From the NCBI GenBank assembly GCA_031272565.1, contig JAISTN010000167.1, positions 1-13,686 on the forward strand: a stretch of DNA of 13,686 nt, given 5' to 3'. Both the position numbers and the translations under genes were made by a program. This document shows positions 12,508 through 13,686 of the stretch, piece by piece. The first letter of the stretch is position 1. The number at the start of each line of letters is the position of its first letter. This DNA is from Bifidobacteriaceae bacterium. GTDB taxonomy: Bacteria > Actinomycetota > Actinomycetes > Actinomycetales > WQXJ01. The notes under the pieces are model-generated. The model was not told the origin of the DNA. It did no database searches and saw only the letters and a list, made by a program, of their open reading frames with translations.

Positions 12508-13686
12508 TTAAACGTTGGGTAGGTAGGTCTTGATTGGGAATGAGGCCGCGACGACACGGCGCAACTCGTCGAGGCCAGGGCCGATGGCGCCCAAGGCTTG
12601 GGCCTGCACCAAGGCGTTGCCTAGGGCCGAGGCCTCGGCCGGGCCGGCCAGCACCGGCCGCCCGGCCACATCCGCCGTCGCCTGGCAGAGCAACTCACCC
12701 TGGGAGCCACCCCCCACCAGATGCAAGGCGGGTTGGGGCTGCCCGGTCAGCCGTTCGACATCGGCCGCCGCCTGTGCGTATGCGGCGGCCAGGGAATCGA
12801 TCACCAGCCGGGTCACCTGGGCCGGCGTCTGCGGCACCCGTCCCCCGGCCCGGGCCACGGCGGCCGCCAGACGGGCGGGCATGTCACCGGGCGCCAGGAA
12901 TTCGGGGGCGTCGGCATCCACCAGGGCGAGCCCGGCCGGCTCAGCCGCGGCGGCCGCCAGCAGTGGGCCGAGTGCCGCGTCACGGCCCTCCAGCCGCCAC
13001 TGGCGCTGGGACTCTGTCAGCAGCCACAACCCCATGACGTTGCGCAGGAACCGGAAGGTGGCGCCCACGCCGCGCTCGTTGGTGAAATTGGCCGCGCGGG
13101 CCGCCGCGGTCAGCACCGGCCCAGCCAGTTCGACGCCGGCCAAAGACCAGGTGCCACAGGAGACGTAGGTTCCGCCATCGCCCAACCTTGGCACCGCGGC
13201 CACGGCGCTGGCGGTGTCGTGGCTGCCAACTGCCACTACGGGGGTGGTTTCCGGCAGTCCAGTGGCCGCGGCGATGGCCGGCAGCAGGTGCCCGATGGCG
13301 CTCCCGGGCTCCACCAGCGGGGCGAACAGTCCGCGCTCCACCCCGGCGGCGGCCAGCGCCGGGCCGGACCAGTCGCCGGTGCGGGCGTCCAGCAGCGCCG
13401 TGGTCGAGGCGTTGGTCAGTTCGGTCACCTGCTGTCCGGTCAGCCAGTAGGCCAGCAGGTCCGGCAGCAGCAGTGCCCGGGCCGCCTGGGGCAGGCGAGC
13501 GCCGCCCGGCGCCAGGCCCATGGCCTCGGCCTTCAGTTGGAAGATGGTGTTGAAGGGCTGGTGCTGAATGCCGGTCAGGCCGTACAACTCCTCCGCCCCA
13601 AGCCCTTCCAGCACCGCCGGCACGGACCGCCCGGTACGCGCGTCACGGTAGGCCACCACCGGGCCCAACAGGGCGCCGGCGGCATC
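12508..13686 (-). CDS. rhaB: Rhamnulokinase, 3' part (5' end outside window)
   Basis: 392 C-terminal residues of an FGGY-family sugar kinase phosphorylating L-rhamnulose with ATP. The frame is open to the window edge: the first visible residues are D-A-A-G-A-L-L-G-P-V-V-A-Y-R-D, matching the PVAYRD segment of known rhamnulokinases. About 100 N-terminal residues, with the first ATP-binding motif, are therefore outside. Visible motifs are TGIQHQPFNTIFQLKA, VVAVGSHDTASAVAAVP, YVSCGTWSLAG, NERGVGATFRFLRNVMGLWL and LHLVGGGSQGELLCQATAD, the last being the second-domain nucleotide site. A TTG at 13668 could be mistaken for a start, but it encodes an internal leucine. It precedes rhaD in the same operon. 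The pairing makes the rhamnose pathway certain; isomerase, transporter and regulator are not in view. Confidence 0.93.
   Translation of the reverse strand, partial: DAAGALLGPVVAYRDARTGRSVPAVLEGLGAEELYGLTGIQHQPFNTIFQLKAEAMGLAPGGARLPQAARALLLPDLLAYWLTGQQVTELTNASTTALLDARTGDWSGPALAAAGVERGLFAPLVEPGSAIGHLLPAIAAATGLPETTPVVAVGSHDTASAVAAVPRLGDGGTYVSCGTWSLAGVELAGPVLTAAARAANFTNERGVGATFRFLRNVMGLWLLTESQRQWRLEGRDAALGPLLAAAAAEPAGLALVDADAPEFLAPGDMPARLAAAVARAGGRVPQTPAQVTRLVIDSLAAAYAQAAADVERLTGQPQPALHLVGGGSQGELLCQATADVAGRPVLAGPAEASALGNALVQAQALGAIGPGLDELRRVVAASFPIKTYLPNV

Noticed and set aside
12495..12557. Longer rhaD start at 12557
   Set aside because: It overlaps the end of rhaB, lacks a ribosome site and adds residues unlike the aldolase family.
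12534..13553. Long plus-strand open frames opposite rhaB
   Set aside because: They are Arg/Pro/Ala-rich shadows of a clearly recognised kinase on the minus strand.
1..13686. CRISPR arrays, tRNA or rRNA genes, insertion sequences, phage genes
   Set aside because: Reading both strands showed no regularly spaced repeat array, no tRNA- or rRNA-like segment and no transposase or integrase.

Overview
The window looks like chromosomal DNA of a high-GC Gram-positive bacterium (Actinomycetota). The evidence is GC-rich codon third positions throughout, DrrA/DrrB-type ABC genes next to a DUF1048-type gene, a System II (ResB/CcsA) cytochrome c assembly route, and a membrane-anchored NrfH/NrfA pair. The genus cannot be told from the sequence. 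I infer a facultative or anaerobic organism that reduces nitrite to ammonium and can use L-rhamnose.

Layout. (1) 1-1842, plus strand: the 3' end of a DUF1048-type gene, then an ABC ATPase and an ABC-2 permease, all with overlapping ends and so probably one export operon. (2) 1972-3408, plus: a membrane-anchored LuxR-type regulator with a repetitive Pro/Ser/Gly tail, a strong double inverted repeat, and a small four-helix membrane protein of unknown function. (3) 3409-4473, plus: a regulatory region with repeats, dyads and a near-consensus promoter, then an ArsR/SufR-like winged-helix regulator with four cysteines that could hold an Fe-S cluster. (4) 4474-4779: a visibly AT-richer intergenic region with a perfect palindrome and a promoter overlapped by a dyad. 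(5) 4780-11545, plus: seven tightly packed genes, nrfH, nrfA, a TPR membrane protein with a duplicated acidic box, ccdA, resB, ccsA and a TlpA/ResA-like thioredoxin. (6) 11679-13686, minus: rhaD and the 3' part of rhaB, convergent with the nrf operon.

How the genes fit together. The seven-gene operon seems self-contained. NrfH takes electrons from menaquinol and passes them to NrfA, which reduces nitrite to ammonium outside the membrane. CcdA and the TlpA-like protein would keep the CxxCH cysteines reduced, and ResB with CcsA would carry and ligate haem. The two cytochromes carry nine CxxCH motifs in total. All five in NrfA are CxxCH, so the usual CxxCK catalytic haem site is replaced. That would remove the need for a dedicated NrfEFG-type lyase. 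The TPR protein is the least explained member of the operon, and the cysteine-rich regulator upstream is the natural candidate for controlling it.

The nitrite reductase core is a known type of system. The least familiar parts are the CxxCH catalytic haem, the acidic-repeat TPR protein, the putative Fe-S regulator with its dyad-rich control regions, and the membrane-bound LuxR protein. No tRNA, rRNA, CRISPR array, insertion sequence or phage gene was seen.
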